Of a stretch of 64,000 nucleotides of DNA, positions 35,765 to 49,302 are shown piece after piece; within the stretch, counting starts at the first letter, position 1; each line of letters starts with the position of its first letter. The position numbers were made by a program, and so were the translations under genes. Source of the stretch: Rachycentron canadum (Eukaryota > Chordata > Actinopteri > Carangiformes > Rachycentridae). The DNA lies in contig CM076653.1 of NCBI GenBank assembly GCA_038496675.1, positions 11,756,382 through 11,820,381 of the forward strand. Direction: 5' to 3'. Below the pieces are notes generated by a model. That model was not told where the DNA came from. It saw only the letters and a program-made list of their open reading frames with translations, and did no database searches.

Positions 35765-38700
35765 CTGGATGGGGAGGAGGAGAATAAGGACTTTCATACC
35801 ATCATTCACCTTTACACTGTAATACCATGAGTTTGCAAGATGATGAAACCTGCCAGAGTTCTAGAAAAATTATTTTATGACTGGTTTGTTAAGAAAACAA
35901 CACCCACACCTTCCCACCTACAGTCAAACCTCAGGTGGAGGATAAGAACTCATCATGTGCCTGAACTCCTCAAGGCTCAACTGAAGATTGTTCTTGTTGC
36001 AAACTGACTTTAAGTTACACAAAACACAGTCACAGAGTTGACACGGCGTTGTACGACTCTAAATGAGGCCCTTGGGTTTTGCTCTGTCAGGCCTGTTCAC
36101 GCTTCCTCCCTCTTGCTTTTTCAGGAAGCAACCAAGCCGAGTGCTCTTCATCCTGAAGTGGTTCACTCTGGTTGTGGGGAGGTCAACCCTTGAAACACTG
36201 GCCTGTCTGTCTCGCTCTCATCGGTCACATTCCTTCTGTGTTTATCTTCATTTGTTTGGTTTAGTTTTGCACTCAACTCTTACTTACATGTTCTTTTATG
36301 GTTTGTTATTTGAATGTTGCTTTAATAAATAACCCTTGTTTGAGGTACTTCTCCTCATTCCTTGTCCGACTTCTGAGCCAGTTCTCAAAATTTGAATTCA
36401 TTAATTAATTGAATTTATTAATTTCTTAGTTTTTGCTTTACTGTGTCAGTCTGAGGGTGGAGTTCACTTTACGGACCAAAGGCTGCATAAGGAATGGGGG
36501 GGTTGTTTCTTTGTGTTGTGTTTTAGTTCCTGTCTGTGTTGTTTTGTCTTCTTTGTGTTTCTGATGGGGTATCTCAGCCTGTCCACTTGGCCGTGGTGTA
36601 AGGAGGAGGCACAGACTCAGATATATCCACCTGGTGCAATAGTGCCAAATGGAGTTTATAATAATAATAAAAAAAAACAACAAAAAACTAGGCTAACACT
36701 AGGCTGGTGCCTGTGGGGCTCTAGCACCAGCTGCCCCTCCACCCCATTTTGATACTGGAAGCCCCCCCTTTAAGACAAAAGTAGTTTGAATTCAATCAAT
36801 TCATTTACGCCATATTAACATGTCCCTCCACCTCTCTCCGTTCATCCCAGCACAGATACACCCAACAGCAACCTCATATGCCCCACTCATGCATATCACG
36901 AATGTCAGCCAATGTATACGTTTCCTATCCGTCTCAGTTTGTTGGGTGATAGATTTCTGTCTTTTAAAGACCCAGTTATTACAAAACAATGTATTTTTGT
37001 TCATGTGTACTTTGGGTGAAGTAAAACTCTTTTGGGAGAAATAAACCTGTGCTCTCTCGTCTTTGACTGCTAAGAAAAAAACTTTTTCATACTCATTTAA
37101 ACCTGCAACCTCAGTTTTGCAACTTGCTCATGAACTCGGTTTATCACACCAGCCTTGTCTGTGTCTCAAGGTCATTTAAACCAGTCAACTCTGCTGCTAC
37201 TTCCCTGCAGTGAAGGTCACGACCCTGACCCTCAGCCGATAACTTTGGTATCTTCTGTACGAAAGTTGAAACGAAGAACTCAACCTTCCACTTGGCGGTC
37301 AAGGTGAGGACATGTTGCCTTACACAACACGGAGCTGAAGCTAAACTTCACGTTGATCTGTGTGATAAATGAGTTATGTGTGAATCTAAAAAAAGCAATG
37401 AATTTCCCTCCAAGGTAAATACAGTACGATCTTACCTTCTGCTTCACAAGCTAAAAACACAGTACGGCAACTTTCTAACACAAATCTTTTCCAGAAATAA
37501 CAACTATTAATGCAGTGACTAGGAAATCCTCAAATGAAGAATTAACACAAGCAGCAGGGCCAAACATTTGCAGTCAAGAAAAGAAACCATCTATTTTTCT
37601 TAACACAAATTAAACTGACTATATGAAAAACAAAAAAAAAGAAAATGAGAGAGAAGAAACAAACAGACCAACGTTGTAGGATCTGGGGTCTTCTCTCAAC
37701 TAAAATAACCCGAACCCAACTGACAGGAAAGGAGCCACAGACCCATCAGTGAAAACAACAAAAGCAAGCAACCAACCAAGAGCGTGGCTATTGTGGCGGC
37801 CCCCAAATCAGGCCGGGTCATATTCACCTAGGATGGACAGACTTTGGCATCAGCAGACTTGATTAAATGTCAAGTCAAATGAGATGAAACGGTGGGAGAA
37901 ACAGATTCCTGTCCCTCACCAGCAGGAAAAACTGTTTCAGAAACATCTCCAAATAAATCACAGAAAAAAAACCTGTTTAGCTGCTGACATACTTCATTTT
38001 TCTGGTTACTTTTACAGCATTAACCATCCTCCTCTCCATTGCCACACCACAGGTCAGTGACGTCTTTCAAAGCAACCGGTCGGTCAGGCTGGTCCAGTCA
38101 GCAAGAGTCAATGGCGCTGAAGCCCCTCCCCCTCCCCCTTTGTTCTGTTTCTTTGGTTCAGTTAAAATCATCATTCCAGTGGCACTTCACACTTCCTGAA
38201 GTCAAAACAAGCAGCAACCTCAGAGGCTGAAACGTGAAGCCAAAACCTGCAGTTCCACTATTATAACTATAACTATACTATCCACTAGCTCCTCCACCCT
38301 GGCTCCAACAGTGAGTCAGTTCCCATAGACTCCAATGTTAAAACACACCTAATTTCCTCCTTCATGAAAACTGTAGGCCGTTTACATCTTATTAAGGTTT
38401 AAAGTTATGTAGAATTGAGGGTGTTGCCTCTTTAAGTGACAGGTTCGTGGGGGTATGATTGCTACAAACCAGTACGTACCAAAGTCTCTATACATGCCCC
38501 TAAAATCATTACATTATTATCATAGGGTCCCAGTGCATAAAATAAATAAAAATAGCAACACTGTCACATAATATTTCCTGTACTAGGAATTATCCTTATA
38601 CAAAAACTGGCCCTGTGGCAAAGAGTCAAACTCAACCACTGCAGACATCAGACAGTCCTGCAGCCTCGTGGCAGAGAATGAGACGCACTAAACCTTGGTC

Positions 38701-41700
38701 CTTGTTTGGCGAACACCCGATTATGGAAATTCACAACAATCAATTTATTTTGAGAGTCATTTATCGTGATATCTAATAAAATTGTATATATTTTGCCATC
38801 TTGAGTGGGGCACTGCCAAGGAGGCAACAGTGGAACCCATGAGTCAAACATTTCAAAGAACGAAAAACATTCAAAATATTGGTATCTTAAAAGCAGAAAG
38901 TACTAATTCATGGGAATACGTGTCCTTATTCCCTGGTCAGAGGTGGCCTTCAATCTGTGCTGGTTATAAAAGTGAGAGCTTTACATGACCTTGGACTCTA
39001 CTTGACTTAACTTCTCCGGCTCCAGCTGTAATCAGTTCAGTGACACCCTGCTGGGAAAACCCAAGGCCACACGCCTTCAAATCCTGTGGTCCTGAAGGCC
39101 TCGCACTGAAGTATGTGGTTTTTTTTGTTTTGTTTTGTTTTTTTTTGTTTTTTTATTTCCAAACAATAAAACCAGATTGTAGAGATGTTTTCATTCCAAC
39201 ATGGTTTTGACTGGTCAATGTGTGATTATGCTTTTATAGACACTGAACAAACCATATAAACTGAACATGAGTTTATAAGTCATAAAACTGTACTGATAAA
39301 TACAAGATGTTTTTTACAGCAGTGATATGTGATATTACTCCAAAATGAATTAAATGCTTTTATTGTCATTGCACAATTGCAGAATGAAATTTGCAATGTG
39401 ATAAATATAAAATAATATATATAATAAATAAAAGCAATGTAACTGCTGCTGCAGCTCTGTTTTTACAGAATACCTGAATGTTTTTGTTTTTGACAGTAAA
39501 TGTCTCTAAAATGTCTGTCGCCATATGCAGCTGCTAAAATGGTTAAAAAAATGTATTTATATTTTTTCACGCCTGTCACATTTTATATTAGATTCAGTGT
39601 CAGTTTCATATATTACAACAACAAGATCAGGTTGAAGGTGGTGTGTACTGTGTGTGTGTACTGTGTGTGTGTTACTAACTTGTACAGGGTGAGGTCAGTC
39701 TGTAGATCTGCAGACACTTTGGGAATGGGTGGTGGAGGATGTCTTGTGTCCTGAGGGTGGCGGGTCTCGATGGCCTCCTGGGGGCTCAGGTGAACAGTGA
39801 CGGGGATGACAGGCAGGATGCTGATGTACCTGAACACGTACAGATGGTAACAGAGGGTGAGAGGATGACAGGACATCACAGCAGCTTTCTGTGCAGAGAA
39901 AGGACGTGGACATGTTGGCACCGTGAACAGAATTATCAATAATCTTACCTCTTGGCTAAAGTGATGTTGTAATAGCTGAAGAGTGAGGGCCAGTGCCTGA
40001 AGGACAGTCTCCTCCAGCCTTCGTCATCCTCCGCCCCCCAGGTGATCTGAGGCACCGCGGGTGGGCCCTGGGGGAGGGGCCCTGACCTGGCTGAGCCATG
40101 GTGGCCCTGTGACTGGTTCTCGGGTAAGGGAGTTGGATCTGGTGCAGCGTGGATACTGAGGGTGCTGGTAGGGTCTCCACCACGGAAGACGGGGGCTACG
40201 CCCAAGTGAGGAGGCAGGCCAGCCCCTCCGGGATCTCCCAGAGGGCTTTGCTCAGATACCTGTGCAGCCAGGTAAGTGCGGATCCCGGCTGGGTCAGTAT
40301 AGACAAGGATGCCAATCCAGATCACCGTGCCAGCCTGTAAATGATGCAAATGAAAGTGAATGATCATTTAGAGACAACTGAGTCCGAATTTACCATCGGA
40401 TTTGAATCCATCCTCTGACCATGATGATCCGCTGAGCCAGGCGTGTGCGGGCCAGGAAGTACACAACGCGCAGCCTCTTGGGGAGCCTCAGGTTCCTGAA
40501 GGCCGGCGTCTGCAGGGTGATGGTGTGGGGGGAGGGCCGCGGCGGAGGGGGGACTTCCCGTGGACGCAGCGGACCCGGTTTGGGCGGGGGTAGCCCCGCC
40601 TCTGCCGGCAGGCGGCGGTTTAAGTCAGCCAGCTGGGGGAGAATCAGGAGGTTTAGACTTTTGTTTAAACAAACACTGGTTTTTAAGCTCTTTGATCTGA
40701 AGCTGAACAGTGAGCAGAAACACAACAGCAGCTGATTTCACTGATTTATCCTCGTCCTGGTGCAACAAACAAACAAAACAAACAACCCTCTTTGAGCCAC
40801 ATTATGGCTTTTCTGTTTTTACTTATAAAGTTGTCATTTTAAAAAATGTCTGTCTGTAATAGGGGATAGTAGCTCATAAAACAAGAAAAAAACTTAAAAG
40901 GGACTGAGTTTTTCCTTATTTTATAGACAAAAACACTGTGTTGTTCTAGAGCTGATTTGAAGTTTCTACCTTTATCTGATCTGAGTTTTGCTCATTATTT
41001 TGAGCAGTAATGATGAAAAATCAGCTCCAAAGCCTAATGGAGCCTAATTCTCTAAAGACTTTACTGTCAGCTAGGCCTCTGAAGGAGACACACATTGGCT
41101 GTGACATCACCCACCGGAGCCAATAGGAGTGTCCCATGTAGAGACGTGACTCTAGACGTCACTATCAAAGATGGAGGATGAGAATGGATGGATAAACACA
41201 CAGAAGTAAAGCAGCAATGCTCCAGTCAAAGGCTCAGACTGATCCAGATCTGAACTAACTTCCTTCATGAGTTTATCACTGAAGTCAGTGTCACACAGGA
41301 CAAATCAGTGCAGGGTCATTAGGTACAGTAAAACGGATCAAATAATTGACACAAACCACATATTCTCCACAGATTAAGGGTTTTAAAGTGCTTTAATTGT
41401 GTTTTGTTGTGTATGTAAGTGAATGGCTTTGTGGTACTAATGCTCATTTAGTCAGGAACTGAGTTAAACACCAGTGAAAGGCTTCAGTATGTGTGTGAGG
41501 TGAAAAAGGACCAACAGTGGCACAGTAAGAGGTTTTAAATGAACCCTGTACACGTGGTGAAACAGTAATCTGTGAAAGGGCTGCGACCTCCACCTCCACC
41601 AGCTCATGAGCTACTTCCTTTGGCTGAGGTGTTATAGAGTCTGATGGCAGTGAGAACAAAGGTCTTACCTCCATGCGGCGGATGTCTATGGACAGTACTG

Positions 41701-44700
41701 TGGTAAAGAAGAACATCTGCAGGAAGAAGTCAGAAACCAGCCCCACAACAGCAAACAAACAGAACTCCTGCAGAAACACAGAAACCAGTGCAAACATCAG
41801 ACGGCTGCACGAGTTAACGGATTAATCACTCTATGCTCATTCCTAAGCCCCCGGGGCTTGTATCTTAAAAGAACACTACAGTAACTTGCTGCTGAGAGTT
41901 CACATTAGATCTTGTTCCAATAGTTCAGTCACGTTTTAAGGTAGGACACACAACTCCTATTGTGTTCCCCTATTATTTTTATATTGCGTGATTGTATTTA
42001 TTTTCCGTCCCTCTGTTGTTTCCCATCTTTGTTTCTGATGATGGAACAGTTCAAACAGGTCTCTGTTACCTGGATAGCTGGCACCAGAGTGAAATATCCA
42101 ATCAGGATGATGCAGAGTTCAGTGGCCATGTTCTTCATGATAGACCAGCTCTCATTACTGAGGCCTGCAGAGCAACAATTAAAAAACAAAGCGGAAATAT
42201 TAATTGTGTCAGTTTATGCAGCAGGACGCTCGAAAGGCTTAAGAAACGACGTTCACTAGCCTTTGATTTGTCAGAAAAGAACAGGGTAAACTGAAACAAA
42301 CTGTCAACACACTCTCTGTCCTCACCCTGAGCAATGCGGAGTTTGACCTCGAGGTCAACAGGCGTGGAGACCACAGATTTGGTGAGGACCAGGACGTTCT
42401 CCAGGCCGATCACCACGACCAGATAAGGAAAAATCTCCCTGCAGAGAGGAAACAGTAAAACAGCCACATCCTCAGAACTAGATGTTTGGGGAGTTTTTAC
42501 AATGGAGGTCAACAGGCCAAATTAATGTCAACTGGTAAAAGATGGCCCAACCCAGACTACTGTTAACTAACTTAGCATAAGTACATGATATTTAAGGCAC
42601 TAGATTTTTGATACAAACAAAAGAAGAACACAGTTTTTATTTATTGGGGGAAAAAGGACAGTTGAAATGTATTGATCGCTACAGAACGTTACATCTGTAA
42701 TATTTCAAATAAATGTCAAATAAATGTTATGTGTCTTTGTTTTAATGGCTTTTCAGTTCACCAGAGGCTCTGCTGTCTCTGAATATGAGCTGTGTGACCA
42801 AGAATATGATCATTTATAGTAAATTGTCATTGAAAGTGACACAGGCCAAAACTACACTCGCAATTTCATTTCCTGTCAGAGCAGAAAAATGACAAATTAT
42901 TAATCAGTGTGTGGTAATCGTCTGCTGGGAATGTATCTGTGATGAGGTGTAGAGAGAGATTAGTCAGAGTAGAGATAAGCTTGTGCTATAGAAGTAAGTG
43001 TATAACTGGGTCACAGAGGCGTCAACAGCTCTGCACGTTACATCAGACGCACTCAGTAACACACTTACCTATCACACACACACATGCTCACTTGGCTGTG
43101 TTGGCCTTGATGTGTGTTTAAGCAAACACGCGTGAACCTGCGTGAATCTCGGTCAATGGCTGGACAACAGTGTGCCATTATCACGCCACGATGTCTGCTT
43201 TCCAATAGTCCTCACATGATTGGACGACCATCAAACGTCAACATCGCTCGTGTCCCTGCCCTCCTCATGTAGCCCCACCCACTTCCACCCCCCACCCCGG
43301 CCCTTCTTTTTCATCCACGCTAACTCACTGACTTTTTGTGAAGTTGCTGTAAACATTAACGAAAATCCATTTAAGTCAATGCAGAGGAAATTAGCTAGCG
43401 TGTGTGTGTGTTCCGGTCTTTCTGTAAATGAGATAAGAGTTGGTGTCTGGTTTCCACTTCAGTCAGATCAGATAAATGTTGATGTTTGGGAAACAACACA
43501 TCGGTGTCTGAGCTGAAACCTGACATGCTAACATGCTGATGAAAATTTCTCAAAAACCAAACAATTGGGAAAATGATGATAGTGTGTAGAAAAAGAAAAA
43601 AAAAAAAAAAGTGGGGATTCCTACCCTCCGTTGAGTGTGGGCGTGAGTCCGAACAGTGTGCACAGTCCCACAGACATGAGCAGGGAGCTGAGGACTGTGA
43701 CCACAGCAGCCAGAGCCAGGCCCCACTTCGACTTCACCATGTCAATCTTACCTGCAGGGAGCAAAGGAGCCATGTTAAGAGCAGGACACTGTAACTATAT
43801 TATACATTATAAATATATTATATAAACTACTAGGTATGTATGACAATAGGTCCTCCACCCTGGGTCTTTCAAGTACAATGAACACACTTGAAGTTCTGCC
43901 ACTAGGTTTGAGATCCTTGTGATGATGTGTTCAAAAACAAAAAACACACCCACATTTTAGGCAGCACAAAATACTTTTCACTATATTTTATCTGGTGGTT
44001 TTATTTGTTGCAGTTTGTATTTAACTCTTCTTTTGATTGTGAAGCCCTTTGTGATTAATGTCTGTGGAAAAGTGCCTCAGATGTTATGTCTGTGATCTGC
44101 CTACGTAACTAATTTACCATTAAATATTTTAACAAATCCTGCATCGATCAAAACGTGAATGTGGTTCTGCATTAAACATTTAGATCTGATAATCCCTGCT
44201 CTGTAAGAGTACAACCACACAATGTTCTTTACAACTGATTAACATAAGGGGGTGTGATTTATATCTATGGGAGCAAAAAGGAGAAAAAAACTATAGAAAA
44301 TGGAAATTCTGAAATGAAAATAAAAAAAATCTAAATAAAATGACAAAAACTACAGTTACTACTTTTAGTAGAAGTTAACAATTTGTCTTGAAGTTTTCGC
44401 CAAATGTGAATCAACTAATCAGCTTTAGTGTGACTATGAATTTTGTGTACTTGTCGTATGTGTGTGTTTGTTCCCTGAACTAATGTTTATACTGGCTTGC
44501 TGCTGAGGTGTCAGCTGGGCGCATTCTTGCAGCGGTGTACAATGTTCCTGTGTGAGGATTATCCCTGCACCAGACAGGAACAACCTTGGCACATTAACAC
44601 GCAGGCACATACAAAGGTGCTGCAGAGCCAGAGTGAGTCTGGATCTCTGGCACCTTTCAGAGACTGAGCGATGATTAGTTACAAAAAAGAAAGAAAGTAA

Positions 44701-47700
44701 GAAGGAAAAGAGTGGTGGTGGAAGAGGACAGAGAGCTGGACTGACGTGTGGAGAAGTAGATGTAGGCAAAGAGGATGATGTATGTGGTGACGAGGGGGAT
44801 GAGCTCAGCGATGCCGATCTCCTCCTTGAAGTGGACATGAACCATGTGGTCGTCTCTCAGGCTGCAGTTGGCCGACGGGTGGAGCTGCTTCAGACGCGCC
44901 CGCAGGCTGCCCAGGAACCTGGAGGCAATCGGTCAATAATTTAATCAATCAGACTTTATTCTTTACTCTTTTTATTAAAACGCATTTGAACCTTCACTTT
45001 TGTCACGTGTGTAACTCACTGTGCATCGTAGCTGGACAACACTACAGTGATTGTGTATGTCACCACCCTCTTCCTGTTGTAATGACTGACGCCCGTGTAC
45101 TTTCCAGGGACACCAAAGAGCAGGTCTGAAACACATACACAAACACAGACTATTAGTAATGACGTGGGTGCCCCAGTGGCTCAATGGTAGAGTGAGTAGC
45201 ATTACAGCTTAGTTCCTAATTGCAGAGAGCTGGGTTAAATTAAATTTAAGCAACCCCCTCTGCCACATATAACCCCCGACCCCCACCAACAGAACTTCCG
45301 CACATTTGTATTGTACATATTTATACTTTTCTACAATATTTTTCACTTGTTGTAAATATTTTATTTTATTGTTAAATATCCCTATTTCTATTTAAGTTGA
45401 TACGTTCAGTGCTTCCTTATTTTTTAAGGTCTCGTCCTTCGTGGCCGTTGTACACCGTGAATGCTGAATAGAAATCAGACAGTCTGGTCTGATTTTAAGG
45501 CCCTTGGTTTTAAACGGAATGAATCTTGGAGTATGTTGGGCTGTTGGATCCACCTGTTGGATCCATCACTCCCCAGGAAAAGGAGGACAAAGCTGAGACA
45601 GTCTAGTTGCATCAACTGTGATGTGATTGGCCCCAGTAGGCTAAGACCCCTGAACTGGGACACATCTTATGTTTATTACTGTTGTTGCACCAAAACACCA
45701 AAAACCAATGTGGAAATAAACCAGATTCTGATTCTGACTAGTCATATACTGGCCACGCTGTCACAGTAAAGCAACTCCACCTGTGAAACCCAATCAACAG
45801 CAGTCAGTGTAGTTTGACGACTGGTATTTTAGATAGCTTGAAATCTCTGTGCTGTGATGTCAGGTAACCTGTAAAAACTATGTGTTCACACCCACACCAG
45901 CTCGTAACCTCAGTTCGACTCATACTGGGCGCCCTGTGGAAGTCTGGGTGTTCTTTACAGCTTTCCCACGGCAATGTGACCAGCCCTCTATCAGCTCAGT
46001 GTGAACAAGAGCATCAGTCTGACTGTATCTGGCAGCCCAGCTCCAGAATAAGCTTCCCACCTCTAAATCACTTGAGGGGGTGGGGCTGGGGGGTAAGGAG
46101 GGTGAGGCAGAACGCTGAGCTGGCTTTGTGCAGCCACCGACATGGACTTGGTTCACTGTGTCAGTGGGTAAAGTTTTTATGGGAATTCAATAAGTTCCCG
46201 AGGAATGAAACTGCATGTTCTGTCAACATGAAAGCCTCTTAGTTTGCTGATACCACTAATCTCCCTTTTGCTGCCCCCCCCTTTACAATTACTCCAGCTG
46301 AATGTTGGCGGACTCCTTCCAACAAGGCAGTCAAGAAAAAAAAAGGACTAAACTCCACTTCTGATATTTCTGAGACTTGCTGCCTCGACCAGACGATAAA
46401 CACGCCTCCAGCTCAGGCAGGATTTCGGGGGTAATCTCCTGGCATGAGACAGAAAGCAAACTGAAGAATTTCTAGAAATGAAAAATGAAAAAACACATGC
46501 ATTGTCTGGTAAAATGTAACAGTGGATGATGCCAGGAGGTTCAAACATGTTCAGAGCATCGTAGACTGAGCACAAATCGCAGCAAATTCGCCACCAGGAG
46601 CGTTGCAGAAGAGAAACAAACCCGGTCTTATCTTTTAAAAATGGAAGCACAAAAACGTCAACTTCACTTTTCTTGATTTTAAAATTCAAAGTCTTCACTG
46701 TCCGTTTGTCTATGAGAGCTATTAAAAGGACAATACTTAAAATCGCATTTTCTCCCTTTGAATCAATATCCCAGAATGCTTTGTTCTGTCCACGAGCACA
46801 AGCGCAGGCTCTTCTTCGTTCCTACCTCGTAGTGTGGCCGAGGTGTGCAGACCTTTGGGCTCATGCTTCTGGATGGTCTTGAGGAGGTCAGGGTCCGAGT
46901 CGAACAGCTCCCGCTGGTTCTGCCAGTAGTTGCCAGGAGAGACGAGCAGGCATCCGTGCTCTGGAAGAACCGACTGCATCCGCCGTAACCCTGGAAACAG
47001 GTCTGTCACCTGGAGACACAGCGTCTCCAGACTGCGACTCCCGGAGCTGATGGGAGAGACACGGGGGAGACAGAGGTGAGGGAGAGAGAGGAGGAGAAGC
47101 TCTTATTGACAAAGCTCACAGGCAACAAACTCAAGTAATTATCATCTGAGCAGGAGACAACATTACTCTGGTAATTATCTTTCAATTTTATTTTGGGCTG
47201 CACAATTACTCAAAATAGCAACACAGGAGCTGCACCCAAGTGTCAACCCACTGTGACGTCACTCATTGGTTTGTGAGCTGCTGTTTTGACTTGAACCTTG
47301 AAACTGAGACCATTGGGCTAATAAATCAAATGAGATGTGGGGCCATTCTCACATTGACTTCAACACAAAAGCTTAATTTTTCATACCCAGAGTCAACATC
47401 CACTTTTACAGACAGTCTGTGTTAGCACCATAAGCACTGTGGTGCCGCGGGCCTATAAATCATATTCTCCAGACATAAAGGGACATGACTGTTTGGTACA
47501 AGACATAAAAACATTATTTTTTTTAGTGGAGATAAAATGCAGAAATTTCAGCTGACTTTCTAATGTATAATCTAATGATGATGACGCAGGGGAAGTAGAG
47601 GACTAGTAATCTAATTCTTGGGGACAGGTTCTTTCATGAGGCTCGGTACAGTACAGCTGCGACACAGCATGTGCTCAGCAGAGTCACAGACCTCAGGGTT

Positions 47701-49058
47701 TACATCAGATCAATGTTTGCTGGAAGTCCACTTTCCTTTCTCATAACTCAAGGTCATGGATGTTTTTGTTCTTTTCCTCACACACAAAACAGTTTTGGGT
47801 TCACGAGTTCACTAATATGGTGAAGGACAGACACCAATTTATCTTCAAAAACAAGTGTCAAAGAAACAGGAGATAACGTTTCAATCCTGAGTTTGTGTTT
47901 ATTGTCCCTGGTAAAGGTAATTAATCAATTAGACAATTAACTCATAGCTGCTTTGATAAGAGATAAAAGAAAAAAAAAGTTTCCATCTTCTCAGATGTGA
48001 GGATCTTTGAAGGTTTTCTGCAGCTCCTCTCTATGTACAGTACATTAAAACAATAATCAGCAGATTATTGTCACAGCATAAAAACAAAAATCACATGGTG
48101 CACTGCCATCAACTTCTGTTGAAAGTGCTGATGTGAAACAATCTGTTAGGGTTTTTCTTTTGATGTTGACAGGCCAAATAAAAACGGAGATGTGATTAGC
48201 ACACAAAAAACCCTCCTGACTGTCGACACGTTACATGTCTCTCAGGAGGTGGGGGAGGGGGAGCTAGGCTGGTGAGAGTCAGACAGAGACAGAGGGAGTG
48301 GGTGTTGAGAAGATTTGAGTCAGTTGTTCGTTTGTCGGAAAATTAAACAAATATAGTTTGATTTTCTATCAATTTAAACTTTTTGTTACTTTACATAATT
48401 TAGGAACTCCTCACACCTTGAAGATTAAATGTCATTCTTCTTATTGTGTAAATGTACATTAATAAAAAACACCTAAACCGCTCCTGCTTTATCTCTGATA
48501 TCACCCCTTCACCTTGGCAAACTGTGCCTACAATTAAAACAAGAAAATTCACAAAAAGATTTTTTAAATTTCAGATGCTTCATTGAGCATGTTTGCTTTT
48601 TTACTATATAAAATCACAAAGTGAAAAAATAATTGTCAAGTTGTATGAAGGATGTTGTGCTGAAAGAAAAGATACCAAACACTGTCACGATAATAATGTT
48701 TAACATGGTATATGAAGGCAAAATCCAATCAGAAACAGAGTCTTTAGGGTTAAGGGTGAAATATGTGGTTTGTCATCAACAGTAAGTAACTGAGCTCTTT
48801 TACTGAGGCATTTCCTGTATCTAAGTACAGTCTTAATGTATTTAAAGAAAGATTTTATTTCTACTTCACTAACTCCTTAGTGTTAAATTCAGTTCAACAC
48901 AATATTTGTATAATTTTTAAAAATGAATAGATCAGTGATAATATCCAAAAAAACTCTAAATGAAGCCATTTTCTACTTCTACATTTCCTTTTGATATTTA
49001 AAGTGGATTCTGTTGATAAGCTGATGAGCTCAGTCCTTTTTCCAATGGTCATATACCG

Positions 49059-49100
<42 letters not shown>

Positions 49101-49261
49101 CTGTCAGAGTGGACATGGTTACGGATCTCCTCCAGCAGGCTAAAGACTCGACCCAGTGGTGACCGAAATACGTCCACTGGCACCAGGCTGCTGTCCCACG
49201 GAGACACCGCTGCCTTCACCAACACCTGCTGGATGTAGGCCACCGGAGGACCTCGGTACTG

Positions 49262-49302
<41 letters not shown>

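Larger units (their letters stand above)
45126..49100 (-). other. SCAP introns around the exon 46826-47046
   Basis: Intron 45126-46825 contains a degenerate tRNA-like patch (45170-45240) and a LINE tail (45680-45745). Intron 47047-49100 has one dispersed-repeat copy, AT-rich sequence and the GT tract at its 5' (minus-strand downstream) border. Confidence 0.6.

Noticed and set aside
45170..45240. Possible tRNA gene
   Set aside because: TGGCTCAATGGTAGAG looks like an A box, but no cloverleaf closes and the B-box region is degenerate; more likely a SINE remnant.
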